From Nitrospirillum amazonense (GTDB lineage: Bacteria > Pseudomonadota > Alphaproteobacteria > Azospirillales > Azospirillaceae): a stretch of 47,899 bases of DNA. The stretch's first letter is position 1; every line of letters starts with the position of its first letter. A program made the position numbers and the translations under genes. The stretch covers positions 2,603-50,501 of the forward strand of contig NZ_VITN01000033.1 of NCBI RefSeq assembly GCF_007828045.1, read 5' to 3'. Under the pieces are notes generated by a model. It had not been told where the DNA came from. It made no database searches and worked only from the letters and a program-made list of their open reading frames with translations. Positions 1 through 8,235 of the stretch are shown here, one piece after another.

Positions 1-7
1 GGTTGCG

Positions 8-77
<70 letters not shown>

Positions 78-165
78 ATATTAGTAATTCCATTCTTCTT
101 AATAGGATTATATTTTCTAGCCATATCCATACCGTCATTAATTGCGCATCATGACGTTGGCGCCC
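78..165. other. AT-rich segment of foreign character
   Basis: About 80 bases after the C run are rich in A and T with ATA/TTA/ATT codons, in sharp contrast to the GC-rich flank that resumes near 155. One forward frame gives a hydrophobic stretch (starting ILVIPFFLIGLYFL) but has no start codon outside the C run. I cannot identify it. It may be a chimeric join or a scrap of a horizontally acquired element. Confidence 0.4.
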
Positions 166-323
166 TAAAAGCGTTGGGTGGCCGCAGAATTCGTTGACGT
201 GGCGCGGAGCCGGAAGACCCACCCTACACCCGGCCGCCCCGCCTCCGCCTCACTGGCTGTCTTAGGCTTTCCGGTTCGCGCCAGGGCTAACCCCAGCACC
301 GGCGGCCTCTGTTGGAAGCCACG

Positions 324-436
324 ATGACGAAGGATCAGAAGGTAATCCGCGCCAAGGTCGGTGAGGTGGAAATGGCCCAAGCAGCTTTTACGCGGACATG
401 GTCACGGCGGAACTGGCCAGGGCGTTCATTATAGCA
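324..436 (+). pseudogene. IS481-type transposase N-terminal remnant, frameshifted
   Basis: The forward frame from the ATG at 324 reads MTKDQKVIRAKVG, which strongly resembles the conserved N-terminus of IS481-family transposases (MTxxQKVIRAKVGLLELAKQL). After about 17 codons the frame slips by one base: one extra C near 375 separates VEMA from KQL, which continues the family pattern in the next frame. The original frame stops at 434-436. None of the catalytic DDE core follows. The family call is from memory of its N-terminal motif. Confidence 0.5.
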
Positions 437-1248
437 TCTTCGTCGTGGACGAGGCCATCACCGCCGCCAACTGGAGTCCGCTTCCCCCGCCCACCGTCCC
501 CTTTCACGGCCAGCCGACCGACGAATCCAAGCCCACCCTGCCATGAGATCGAGTGGGCGACAGTCACCCTCAACTTCCGGGAGAAGCGGACGGCCTTCGG
601 CGCGGCCAACCTGGGCATCTACATCCTGTTGGTGGGACATTAGGCGACTTCAGCTTGCCGCTGGTCATCCTGACACCCATCCCTCTGCCCCTGGCCAGCC
701 TCGTGTTGGGGCATTGGCAGTTCGGCGCGCCTTCCCCCCCTCCTCGCTGATCGGCTTCATCCTGCACAATTCCATCTCATGGTGGATTTCATCCGCGCTG
801 GATCGGCGCGGTCGGTGGAAACGGATCAATCCTTGCAGTCACATCCCTGGGGACCCGATCTACCCGGTGTGCCGACGAGCGGCATCGGACAGCCCCCACG
901 TACCTCCAGATGAATACAGCATTCTGGTTGTAAGCAACTTTAGGGCCCGCGGCACAATCAGCCTTGGATTTTCCCGCCTTTGAATCGCTCTCCCCCCGTA
1001 ACTGAGAAAAATCGCCGGAGATAAACAGGCGTTTTCACACCACTTATGCGATTATATCCCCCACCCCGTCCAGGACGCCTCCATGGTATCGCGCCAAATT
1101 CGGGTTAACGGAAAACAGCTGTTTTTCACCTCCGCAGCGTCGCGGGGAGGCGCAACGGAGCAAAGCTGACGGCGCCTCCGATTCGACGTATGCGTCCCTA
1201 GACACAGAAGGCGCAGATGTGCTTTTCGCGGCAGATCACCGGATTTTC
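437..1248. other. gene-poor, decayed region
   Basis: No reading frame here has a convincing start, ribosome site and recognisable product. Fragments such as LNFREKRTAFGAANLGIYIL (about 570-640) and LIGFILHNSISWWI (about 750-790) lie in different frames and look like parts of a broken hydrophobic protein, but I cannot assign a family. The stretch from about 1270 to 1360, before the tRNA fragment, also holds nothing I can call. Confidence 0.5.
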
Positions 1249-1268
1249 TGCGGGACATTTGCGGGACA
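1249..1268 (+). repeat. direct repeat TGCGGGACA x2
   Basis: TGCGGGACA occurs at 1249-1257 and 1260-1268, an 11-bp period, about 95 bp before the tRNA-Glu fragment. Short direct repeats at roughly one helical turn near an att core are typical of arm-type binding sites for tyrosine integrases. That role is inferred from position and spacing only. Confidence 0.4.
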
Positions 1269-1360
1269 GTTTCCATCGACATCCACCACCAATCAGTGAC
1301 ACCAGTCGACGCATATCTCCAGGAGAACAGCCGTTTTTGTTGTCACTATAACGACTGAAT

Positions 1361-1409
1361 CCGCCCTCTCACGGCGGTAACAGGGGTTCGAATCCCCTAG
1401 GGGACGCCA
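1361..1409 (+). pseudogene. tRNA-Glu(CUC) 3' half (att-site remnant)
   Basis: The anticodon arm (stem CCGCC/GGCGG around loop CTCTCAC, anticodon CUC), variable region, T arm (AGGGG-TTCGAAT-CCCCT), 3' acceptor strand AGGGGAC, discriminator G and CCA are all present. The matching 5' acceptor strand GTCCCCT and D arm are missing: the bases before 1361 do not fold or pair with the 3' half. It is therefore not a functional tRNA. A 3' half ending in CCA is what integration of an island at a tRNA gene leaves behind, and an integrase fragment lies just downstream. Confidence 0.85.
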
Positions 1410-1464
1410 TCCGGCTCACAAGCCGTTGATGTTGCTCAGCAATTCCAGGATCGCCAAAAAGCGT

Positions 1465-1489
1465 TGTGGCACACGGCTGTGGCACACGG
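1465..1489 (+). repeat. direct repeat TGTGGCACACGG x2
   Basis: TGTGGCACACGG occurs at 1465-1476 and 1478-1489 (13-bp period), between the tRNA fragment and the integrase fragment. The repeat unit and position resemble arm-type sites often seen upstream of tRNA-associated integrases. The function is inferred. Confidence 0.5.
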
Positions 1490-1502
1490 ACGAGGCCTCG
1501 AA

Positions 1503-1556
1503 TTGCCCCGCATTCCCTACACGACATTGCGGCGCCAGACCTACTTCCTGAAGTGA
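1503..1556 (+). pseudogene. tyrosine integrase N-terminal remnant
   Basis: The frame from TTG at 1503 reads LPRIPYTTLRRQTYFLK and then TGA. This resembles the opening of phage/island integrases of the type found beside tRNA genes (short basic strand, then a Tyr-rich segment before the arm-binding domain). Everything after about 17 codons, including the catalytic R...HxxR...Y domain, is missing. The break coincides with the proposed end of an IS3-type element at about 1554, so the stop codon itself probably comes from the insertion sequence. The fragment is short, so the family call is moderate. Confidence 0.5.
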
Positions 1557-1656
1557 GCCTCCCCCGAATTAAGTGGACACCGTGTCATACGGCCTTTTTC
1601 TCGGCCTGATCCGGGGTGATGTATCCGAGGGCGGAGTGGACGCGTTGGCGGTTATT
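1554..1656 (-). mobile_element. IS3-family remnant: transposase C-terminus plus terminal repeat
   Basis: On the minus strand the frame ending with TGA at 1585-1587 encodes NNRQRVHSALGYITPDQ and then AEKKAV. This is the characteristic end of IS3-family OrfB (the family pattern NxxRxHSALGYxTP). Between that stop and the integrase break lies a sequence starting TGAGCCTCCCCC and ending AAGTGGACAC, which looks like an IS3 terminal inverted repeat. Homology stops at about 1656, only 16 bp beyond the fruR stop codon. The DDE catalytic region and the other IS end are absent, so the element is a dead fragment left by deletion. Confidence 0.75.
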
Positions 1657-1672
1657 GGGCCGGCGGCCTCCA

Positions 1673-2665
1673 TCACGCGCGCGGCAGGGCAGCCGTCGAG
1701 CCCCGGGCGATGCAACGGCCGGACAGCACCACTTTGCGCGTCGGAGCGTCCGGGGTCTTCAGGCGCTGGAACAACAAGGCCATGGCTTCGCGGCCTATGG
1801 TTTCGACCGGTTGCTCGATGACCGTCAGGCCCGGTTCAACCAGTTCCGTCCAGGGTTCGTTGTCGAAACCCGCCACAGCGATGTCCTGGGGGATGCGCAG
1901 CCCCAGGGTGCGGGCCGCCTTCACCACGCCGGTGAGAAACAGCCCATTGCTGACCAGCAGGGCCTGGGGCCGGTCGGGTTGGCACAGCCAAGCGGCGGCG
2001 GCGTTTTCGGCGGCCTCCACCGACGGCGGCACGAAGCGCGCCTCCCCCGTCAAGCCCCGGGCGGTCATGGCCGTCAGGTAACCGTCGCGCCGTTCGACAC
2101 CGGTGGTGCTGGTGGCGCCGAACAGGCCACCGATGCGGTTGTATCCCCGGGACACCAGATGATCGACCAGGGTGGCGCTGGCCTCGCGATTGTCCAACAA
2201 CACGGTGTCAAACTGACCACCTGGCCCGGCGCGGTCGATCAGCACTATGGGGAAATCCAGGGCATCGGCCTGCAACCGATCGACGGTGGCGCGGGTCGGC
2301 GCGAAAATCAGCCCCGTCACCCGTTCCTCCTGCATCAGGGTCAGGTAGAGCGCCTCGCGCGCGGGGTCCTCATCGGTGTTGCACAGGATGACCCGCATGC
2401 CGGCGCGGTAGGCCGCGTCCTCCACCGCCCGGCCGACGGCGGTGAAGAAGGGGTTGCGGATGTCGGCGACGATCAAGCCGATGGTCTGGGTGCGTTGCGA
2501 GCGCAGCCGCCGCGCCGACAGGTTGGGCTTATAACCCGTGGCGCGCACCGCCGCCTGCACCTGTTCCCGCACCTCAGCGCTGACCGGCCCCTCCCCCAAG
2601 GCACGGGACACGGTGGAAACCGAGACACCGGCAACCCGGGCGACGTCCTTGATGTTGACCGTCAT
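1673..2665 (-). CDS. fruR: LacI-family fructose operon repressor
   Basis: A 330-residue transcriptional repressor. The N-terminal helix-turn-helix and hinge are seen in TVNIKDVARVAGVSVSTVSR (residues 2-21) and GYKPNLSARRLRSQRT (about 44-59). The rest is a periplasmic-binding-protein-like effector domain (TIGLIVADIRNPFF, then VAGFDNEPW). Length and architecture are normal for LacI/FruR proteins. It is divergent from fruBKA and shares a 163-bp intergenic region with two LacI-type half-palindromes, so autoregulation plus repression of fruBKA is likely. Fructose 1-phosphate is the expected inducer from the family and context; the sequence does not prove it. No good Shine-Dalgarno precedes the ATG, which follows the operator closely. 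Confidence 0.88.
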   Translation of the reverse strand: MTVNIKDVARVAGVSVSTVSRALGEGPVSAEVREQVQAAVRATGYKPNLSARRLRSQRTQTIGLIVADIRNPFFTAVGRAVEDAAYRAGMRVILCNTDEDPAREALYLTLMQEERVTGLIFAPTRATVDRLQADALDFPIVLIDRAGPGGQFDTVLLDNREASATLVDHLVSRGYNRIGGLFGATSTTGVERRDGYLTAMTARGLTGEARFVPPSVEAAENAAAAWLCQPDRPQALLVSNGLFLTGVVKAARTLGLRIPQDIAVAGFDNEPWTELVEPGLTVIEQPVETIGREAMALLFQRLKTPDAPTRKVVLSGRCIARGSTAALPRA

Positions 2666-2669
2666 GTTC

Positions 2670-2683
2670 GCAATCGTTTCCAG
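2670..2683. promoter_or_regulatory. FruR operator, fruR side
   Basis: GCAATCGTTTCCAG (CTGGAAACGATTGC on the other strand) carries the same GGAAACG core as the fruB and oprB operators. It lies 4 bp upstream of the fruR start codon, where a bound repressor would block its own gene. The match is weaker than at the other two sites. Confidence 0.55.
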
Positions 2684-2767
2684 TTATTTTGCCTTAGTCT
2701 AAAGCCTTCCAACACGCGATCAAAGGGAATACGGCACCTCCGTTCAGACCTACCCTAGGGATTCCCT

Positions 2768-2798
2768 TTGACAATTTTTGTGGAAACGTTACCACTAA
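2768..2798 (+). promoter_or_regulatory. fruB promoter with FruR operator
   Basis: A consensus -35 box TTGACA lies at 2768-2773. The near-palindrome GTGGAAACGTTACCAC at 2780-2795 follows inside the spacer and reaches the expected -10 position (about 2791-2798, no strong consensus). An operator filling the -35/-10 interval is a classic repression layout. A good ribosome site, GGGAGG, follows at 2815-2820, 8 nt before the fruB ATG. Confidence 0.75.
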
Positions 2799-2828
2799 GC
2801 GCAAGAACGAAATCGGGAGGTTCCGAGA

Positions 2829-5360
2829 ATGCCCTTCGCCGTTGAGAGCGACCTGCTGCCCCGCGAGCTGATCCGCCTCGGCGCGCGTCCGGCTGGAAAG
2901 CGTGACGCCATTGGCGAGGCCGCGCAGATGCTGGTCGCCGCCGGGTGCGTCGATCCCGCCTACGAACAAAGCATGGTCCGCCGGGAAGAGGTGGCCAACA
3001 CCTTCCTGGGCCAGGGCGTCGCCATTCCCCACGGCCTGGGCGAGGATCGCCACCTGGTCCGCCGCAACGGCCTGGCCATCCTGCAGGTTCCTGACGGCGT
3101 GGAGTGGAATGCCGGCCAACGCGCGCGCCTGGTGGTCGCCATTGCCGCCCAGTCCGACGCGCACATCACTATCCTGCGCCGCCTGACCCGCCTGATCCAG
3201 GACGGCGACCGGTTGGACCGTCTGTTGGTGACCACCGACGCCGGCGAGATCGCGGCCGCCCTGGGTCACGAAACGCCCCCGGCCGGGCGCGCGGACGAAA
3301 ACGCGGCCGGCGTGCCGGTGGGTGACCTGGGGCCCGGTTTCGACTGGACGGTGGATTATCCCAGCGGCCTGCACGCCCGGCCGGCCGCCCACTGGGTGGA
3401 TACCGCCCGCCGCTTCGCCGCCCAGGTCCGGGTCCGCCACGGAGACCAGGCGGCGGACGCCAAGAACCTGATCGCCCTGCTGCAACTGGGCCTGCGCGCC
3501 GGCGACACGGTGGTGGTGTCCACCGCCGGCGGCGATGCCGCAGGGGCGCTGGTGGCCATGCGCCAGGCCATGACCGGCCTGAGCGCCCAGGAAAAGATGG
3601 ATGCGGCCCTGGCGGCCAGCCGCGCCCGCCAGACGCCCCGCACCGGCTGGACGCCCCCGGCGCCGCTCACTACCATCGGCGGCGTGCCGGCGGCGCCGGG
3701 ATTGGCGATCGGCCCCCTGCATGTGCTGAAGGCGGCGGACCCGGTGGTGCCGGACAATCCCGTCGCCCTGGCGGAGGGGGGCAGCCTGCTGCAAGAGGCG
3801 TTGAGCCGCACGCGCCAACAACTCAAGGCACTGGCCGACGACACCGCCCGCCGGCTGGGCGCGACCGATGCCGCCATCTTCAAGGCCCAGGCGGAGTTGT
3901 TGAACGACACCGACCTGATCACCCTGGCCTGCCAGATGATGGTGGAGGGTCATGGCGTGGCCTGGGCCTGGAACCAGACGGTGGATCGCATGGCCGGCCG
4001 GTTGGCCGCGCTGGGCAATCCCGTCCTGGCCGCCCGTGCCGCCGATCTGCGCGACGTGGGCCGCCGGGTGCTGGGGCATATCGACCCCTCCTTGCGCGCC
4101 AACTCGCTGCTCGACCTGCCCGACACACCCTGCATCCTGGTGGCATCGGACCTGTCCCCGTCGGACACGGCCGGCCTGGACCCGGCCCGCGTGGTGGGCC
4201 TGGCCACGGCTTCGGGCGGCCCCACCTCACACACCGCCATCCTGGCCCGCACACTGGGTCTGCCGGCCCTGGTGGGCGGCGGGGGCGCCCTGCTGGAACT
4301 GGCGGACGGCACCAGCGCCATCCTGGATGGCCAGTCGGGACAATTGTACTTGGAACCGAGCGACGCCCACCTGGCGTCCGCCCGGCAATGGCTGGCGGTC
4401 AAGGCGGAGGCTCGCGCCCGTGAAGCGGAGGCCCGCGCCCTGCCCGCGCGCACCCGCGACGGCCACACCGTGTCCATCGGGGCGAACATCAACCTGCCCG
4501 ACCAGGCGGCCTTCGCCCTGTCGCAGGGAGCGGAGGGCGTCGGCCTGATGCGCACCGAGTTCCTGTTCCTGGAAAGGGGCGAAACCCCCAGCGAGGACGA
4601 ACAGTTCGACATCTATCGCGCCATGGCCGAGGCCCTGGGCAACCGGCCGCTGATCGTCCGCGCCCTGGATATCGGCGGCGACAAGCAGGTGGCCCATCTG
4701 AACCTGCCGCATGAGGAAAACCCCTTCCTGGGCGTGCGCGGGGCCCGGCTGCTGCTGCGCCGGCCCGATCTGCTGGAGCCGCAGTTGCGCGCCCTGTACC
4801 GCGCGGCGCGCGCGGGCGCCAGCCTGTCCATCATGTTCCCCATGATCACCACGGCGGCCGAGATCATCGCCCTGCGCACGGTCAGCGAGCGCATCCGGGC
4901 CGAGGTCGAGGCGCCGGCGGTGCCGCTGGGCATCATGATCGAGGTGCCCGCCGCGGCCCTTCAGGCCGAAAGCCTGGCCCGCCATGCCGACTTCTTTTCC
5001 GTCGGCACCAACGATCTGACCCAGTACACCCTGGCCATCGATCGCCAGAACCCGCAGTTGGCCGCCGAGGCGGACAGCCTGCATCCCGCCGTGCTGCGCC
5101 TGATTCAGGCCACGGTGGCGGGGGCGGCCAAGCATGACCGCTGGGTCGGCGTCTGCGGCGGCATCGCCGGCGACCCCTTCGGCGCCGCCTTGCTGACCGG
5201 CCTGGGCGTGCACGAACTGTCGATGACCCCGCGTGAAGTGCCGGCGGTGAAGGCGCGCCTGCGCGATAGCGCGTTGACGGCGCTGCGCGCGCTGGCGGCC
5301 CGGGCCGTGGCCTGCGAGGCCGCAGAGGACGTGCGGGCGCTGGAAGGGGACATGGCATGA
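2829..5360 (+). CDS. fruB: fructose PTS multiphosphoryl transfer protein (EIIA-HPr-EI)
   Basis: An 843-residue cytoplasmic phosphocarrier that moves phosphate from PEP to the fructose permease. Domains in order: EIIA-Fru (about 1-150, phospho-His68 in AIPHG); HPr (about 175-260, His182 in GLHARPA); Enzyme I (about 280-835, starting GGVPAAPGLAIGP). Enzyme I has its phospho-His468 in GGPTSHTAILAR, the PEP-binding motif RTEFLFLER, SVGTNDLTQYTLA, and a C-terminal Cys in VCGGIAGDP. All three phosphorylation sites are intact. The triple fusion makes fructose uptake independent of separate general PTS proteins. It overlaps fruK by 4 bp (ATGA), showing translational coupling. The promoter carries a FruR operator. 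Confidence 0.96.
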   Translation: MPFAVESDLLPRELIRLGARPAGKRDAIGEAAQMLVAAGCVDPAYEQSMVRREEVANTFLGQGVAIPHGLGEDRHLVRRNGLAILQVPDGVEWNAGQRARLVVAIAAQSDAHITILRRLTRLIQDGDRLDRLLVTTDAGEIAAALGHETPPAGRADENAAGVPVGDLGPGFDWTVDYPSGLHARPAAHWVDTARRFAAQVRVRHGDQAADAKNLIALLQLGLRAGDTVVVSTAGGDAAGALVAMRQAMTGLSAQEKMDAALAASRARQTPRTGWTPPAPLTTIGGVPAAPGLAIGPLHVLKAADPVVPDNPVALAEGGSLLQEALSRTRQQLKALADDTARRLGATDAAIFKAQAELLNDTDLITLACQMMVEGHGVAWAWNQTVDRMAGRLAALGNPVLAARAADLRDVGRRVLGHIDPSLRANSLLDLPDTPCILVASDLSPSDTAGLDPARVVGLATASGGPTSHTAILARTLGLPALVGGGGALLELADGTSAILDGQSGQLYLEPSDAHLASARQWLAVKAEARAREAEARALPARTRDGHTVSIGANINLPDQAAFALSQGAEGVGLMRTEFLFLERGETPSEDEQFDIYRAMAEALGNRPLIVRALDIGGDKQVAHLNLPHEENPFLGVRGARLLLRRPDLLEPQLRALYRAARAGASLSIMFPMITTAAEIIALRTVSERIRAEVEAPAVPLGIMIEVPAAALQAESLARHADFFSVGTNDLTQYTLAIDRQNPQLAAEADSLHPAVLRLIQATVAGAAKHDRWVGVCGGIAGDPFGAALLTGLGVHELSMTPREVPAVKARLRDSALTALRALAARAVACEAAEDVRALEGDMA

Positions 5361-6337
5361 GCATCGATCTGCACACCGTCACCCTGAACCCGGCCATCGA
5401 TGAGACCGTCACCCTGGATGGCTTGCGACCAGGCCAGGTGCATCGGGCCGTGGCCGTGCGCCACAATGCCGGCGGCAAGGGCGTGAACGTGGCCTCCTGC
5501 CTGGCCGACTGGGGCCTGCATGTCGCCGCCACCGGCCTGCTGGGCATCGACAACACCGCCCCGTTCGAGGCTCTGTTCGCCACCAAGGGCATCCTCGACC
5601 GCTTCTTGCGCGTGCCCGGCGAAACCCGCACCAACATCAAACTGCTGGATCGCCAGGACGGCGGCACCACGGACATCAACCTGCCAGGCCTGGTGGCAGT
5701 CCCGGAAACGGTGGAGCGGATCCAGGCCTATCTGGAGGAATCCGTCGGCCCCGGCACCTTGGTGGTACTGGCCGGCAGCCTGCCCGATGGATTGCCCCCC
5801 GACACCTATGCCCACATGGTGGCCGGCCTGGCCCATACCGGCGCCCGCGTGGTGCTGGACAGCAGCGGGGAGCCGCTGGCGCGGGCCCTGGCCGCCGACG
5901 TCCTGCCCCACTGCGTGAAGCCCAACCGACATGAGTTGGAGGGCTGGGCCGGCCAGCCCTTGGCGCCACCCGACTTGCTGGCGGCGGCGCGGCACCTGCA
6001 AGGGCATGGCATCCGCCTGGTGGTGGTGTCGTTGGGCACCGGCGGCGCCCTGTTCGTGGACGCCGGCACCGCCCTGCACGCCCAGGCCCCCGAGGTGCGG
6101 GGCAGCAGCACCGTGGGCGCCGGTGATGCCATGGTGGCCGGGCTGGCGGCTGGTCTGCATGCCGGCCTGGAACTGGAGGCGATCGCCCGCTTGGCGACCG
6201 GGTTCGCCGTGGCCAAGTTGGGCCGCCCCGGCCCCCACCTTCCGGGGGTGGAGATCGTCCGGGCCCTGGCCGGCCAGGTCACGCTGACACCCGCCGACGA
6301 TTGGGCATCAACCACCGCGACGCATGCGCCGCACTGA
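5357..6337 (+). CDS. fruK: 1-phosphofructokinase
   Basis: A 326-residue PfkB/ribokinase-family kinase. It phosphorylates fructose 1-phosphate, the product of FruA uptake, to fructose 1,6-bisphosphate. Visible motifs: NPAIDETV at the N-terminus, GGKGVNVA (about 38-45, substrate site), and the C-terminal PfkB signature STVGAGDAMVAG with catalytic Asp around residue 258. The start codon overlaps the fruB stop (ATGA). Its central place between fruB and fruA distinguishes it from other PfkB sugar kinases such as tagatose-6-phosphate kinase. Confidence 0.94.
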   Translation: MSIDLHTVTLNPAIDETVTLDGLRPGQVHRAVAVRHNAGGKGVNVASCLADWGLHVAATGLLGIDNTAPFEALFATKGILDRFLRVPGETRTNIKLLDRQDGGTTDINLPGLVAVPETVERIQAYLEESVGPGTLVVLAGSLPDGLPPDTYAHMVAGLAHTGARVVLDSSGEPLARALAADVLPHCVKPNRHELEGWAGQPLAPPDLLAAARHLQGHGIRLVVVSLGTGGALFVDAGTALHAQAPEVRGSSTVGAGDAMVAGLAAGLHAGLELEAIARLATGFAVAKLGRPGPHLPGVEIVRALAGQVTLTPADDWASTTATHAPH

Positions 6338-6349
6338 AGAATGAAGGGC

Positions 6350-6370
6350 GGGCGGGCCGTACACCCGCCC
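6350..6370 (+). promoter_or_regulatory. GC hairpin before fruA ribosome site
   Basis: GGGCGGG (6350-6356) pairs perfectly with CCCGCCC (6364-6370) around a 7-nt loop, directly before the GGGGAGGA ribosome site of fruA. There is no U-run, so it is unlikely to be a simple terminator. It may stabilise processed mRNA ends or tune the ratio of FruA to FruBK; this is inference from structure and position. Confidence 0.5.
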
Positions 6371-6383
6371 CCGGGGAGGAACC

Positions 6384-8165
6384 ATGTCCGCACTGTTGGC
6401 TGTGATCGACGCCGGCGAAATGACCATCCACGCCCTGCTGGCGGCGGAGGCCCTGCGCAAGGCCGCCACCAGCGGGGGCCACACCATCGCCGTGGAGGTG
6501 CGCACCGGACAGGGCGTCCTGGGCGCGTTGGAACCGGCGCGGATCCAGGAGGCGCACGCCGTTCTCCTGGTGGGAACGGGCACCCTGGACGCTGACCGCT
6601 TCGGGGCGCTGCCCCACCACGGCACCAGCATAGAGGCCGTCCTGGCCGATCCCGCCGCGGCCTTGGATCCGCTGATCCTGGCTGAACCGGAAGCAGCCAA
6701 GCCGCATCGGATGAAGCGGGACCAGGCCGCCACCCTGTCGACAACCGACGGTCCACGACACATCGTGGCCATCACCTCCTGCCCGACGGGCATCGCCCAC
6801 ACCTTCATGGCGGCCGAGGGCCTGCAGCAGGGCGCCAAGACACTGGGGCACACCATCCGCGTGGAGACGCAGGGATCGGTCGGGGCCCGGGACGGCCTGA
6901 CGGATGACGAGATCGCCGCCGCCGACATCGTCATCATCGCCGCGGACCGCCAAGTGGACCTGGGCCGCTTCGCCGGCAAGCGGGTGTTCCAGTCGGCGAC
7001 CAAACCCGCGATCACCGATGGCGCCGGCCTGATCCAGCGGGCCCTGGTGGAAGCGACCGCCTTGGCAGGGCCGGAGGGTGGCGCGCCGGACGAGGGACAA
7101 GCCGCCGGCGCTTCGCCGCAAGCCGCCACCGGGGCGAAGGCCGGGCGTGGCGGGCGCACGGGCCCCTATAAGCATCTCATGACCGGTGTTTCCTTCATGC
7201 TGCCGTTCGTGGTGGCGGGGGGGCTGTTGATCGCGCTGGCCTTCGCGCTGGGCGGCATCTACGCCTATGACGACGCCCACAAGGGCACGCTGGCCTACGC
7301 CCTGTTCCAGGTTGGGGCTAAGGGGGCGTTCGTGCTGATCGTGCCCGTGCTGGCGGGCTACATCGCCCATTCCATCGCGGACCGGCCGGGCATCGCGCCC
7401 GGCATGATCGGCGGCATGGTGGCGGCCAATCTTCAGGCGGGCTTTCTGGGGGGCATGTTGGCCGGGTTCATCGCCGGCTACGGCACCGCCTTCCTGAACC
7501 GCCATATCCGCCTGCCCCGGACCCTGGAGGGCCTGAAGCCGGTGCTGATCCTGCCCTTGCTGGGCACCTTGCTGACCGGCCTGCTGATGATCTACGTCGT
7601 GGGCGGGCCGGCGGCCGGGGCGCTGGCCGCCATGACCACCTGGCTGAAGGGCATGCAGGGCAGCAGTGCCATCCTGCTGGGCATCCTGATCGGCGGCATG
7701 ATGGCCTTCGACATGGGCGGCCCCATCAACAAGGCGGCCTACGCCTTTTCCACGGGCCTGATCGCCAGCCAGGTCTACACCCCGATGGCGGCGGCCATGG
7801 TCGCCGGCATGACCCCGCCCTTGGGTCTGGCCCTGGCCGCCCAAATGTTCGCCAACCGCTTCACGGTGGAGGAGCGGGAGACGCGCGGCGCCGCGGCGGT
7901 GCTGGGCCTGGCCTTTGTGACCGAGGGGGCCATTCCCTTCGCCGCCCGCGATCCGCTGCGGGTCATCCCCGCCCTGGTGGCGGGGTCCGCCGTGGCGGGC
8001 GCCATTTCCATGGCCATCGGCGCGGAACTGCGGGTGCCCCACGGTGGCGTGTTCGTGCTGCCTATCCCCAACGCCGTCAGTCATGTCGGCGGCTATATCG
8101 CGGCGCTGGCCATCGGCGCCGGGGTGACGGCCGTCGCCTTGCGCGTCCTGAAGCGCCCGGTCTGA
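6384..8165 (+). CDS. fruA: fructose PTS permease EIIB'BC
   Basis: A 593-residue inner-membrane permease that transports fructose and phosphorylates it at C1. The N-terminal part (about 1-105) is a degenerate EIIB' repeat without the active Cys. The true EIIB domain follows, with phospho-Cys133 in [13 protein letters not shown] linker (about 225-262) leads to the EIIC membrane domain with many hydrophobic segments, starting [17 protein letters not shown] and containing [15 protein letters not shown], a fructose-EIIC hallmark. A strong ribosome site lies just upstream of the chosen ATG. It is the last gene of fruBKA before the porin, and length and order match the family. Confidence 0.95.
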   Translation: MSALLAVIDAGEMTIHALLAAEALRKAATSGGHTIAVEVRTGQGVLGALEPARIQEAHAVLLVGTGTLDADRFGALPHHGTSIEAVLADPAAALDPLILAEPEAAKPHRMKRDQAATLSTTDGPRHIVAITSCPTGIAHTFMAAEGLQQGAKTLGHTIRVETQGSVGARDGLTDDEIAAADIVIIAADRQVDLGRFAGKRVFQSATKPAITDGAGLIQRALVEATALAGPEGGAPDEGQAAGASPQAATGAKAGRGGRTGPYKHLMTGVSFMLPFVVAGGLLIALAFALGGIYAYDDAHKGTLAYALFQVGAKGAFVLIVPVLAGYIAHSIADRPGIAPGMIGGMVAANLQAGFLGGMLAGFIAGYGTAFLNRHIRLPRTLEGLKPVLILPLLGTLLTGLLMIYVVGGPAAGALAAMTTWLKGMQGSSAILLGILIGGMMAFDMGGPINKAAYAFSTGLIASQVYTPMAAAMVAGMTPPLGLALAAQMFANRFTVEERETRGAAAVLGLAFVTEGAIPFAARDPLRVIPALVAGSAVAGAISMAIGAELRVPHGGVFVLPIPNAVSHVGGYIAALAIGAGVTAVALRVLKRPV

Positions 8166-8235
8166 AGGCCGGGGCCGCCCAACCAACATGGCCGCCTCAA
8201 GGCCGTAACCAGAAGACCCCAGGGAGGGATGATCC

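Noticed and set aside
1052-1282. 76-residue minus-strand frame
   Set aside because: No recognisable motif, odd composition, and it overlaps the direct repeats near the tRNA scar.
1361-1409. Complete tRNA gene
   Set aside because: No upstream sequence pairs with the acceptor strand and there is no D arm.
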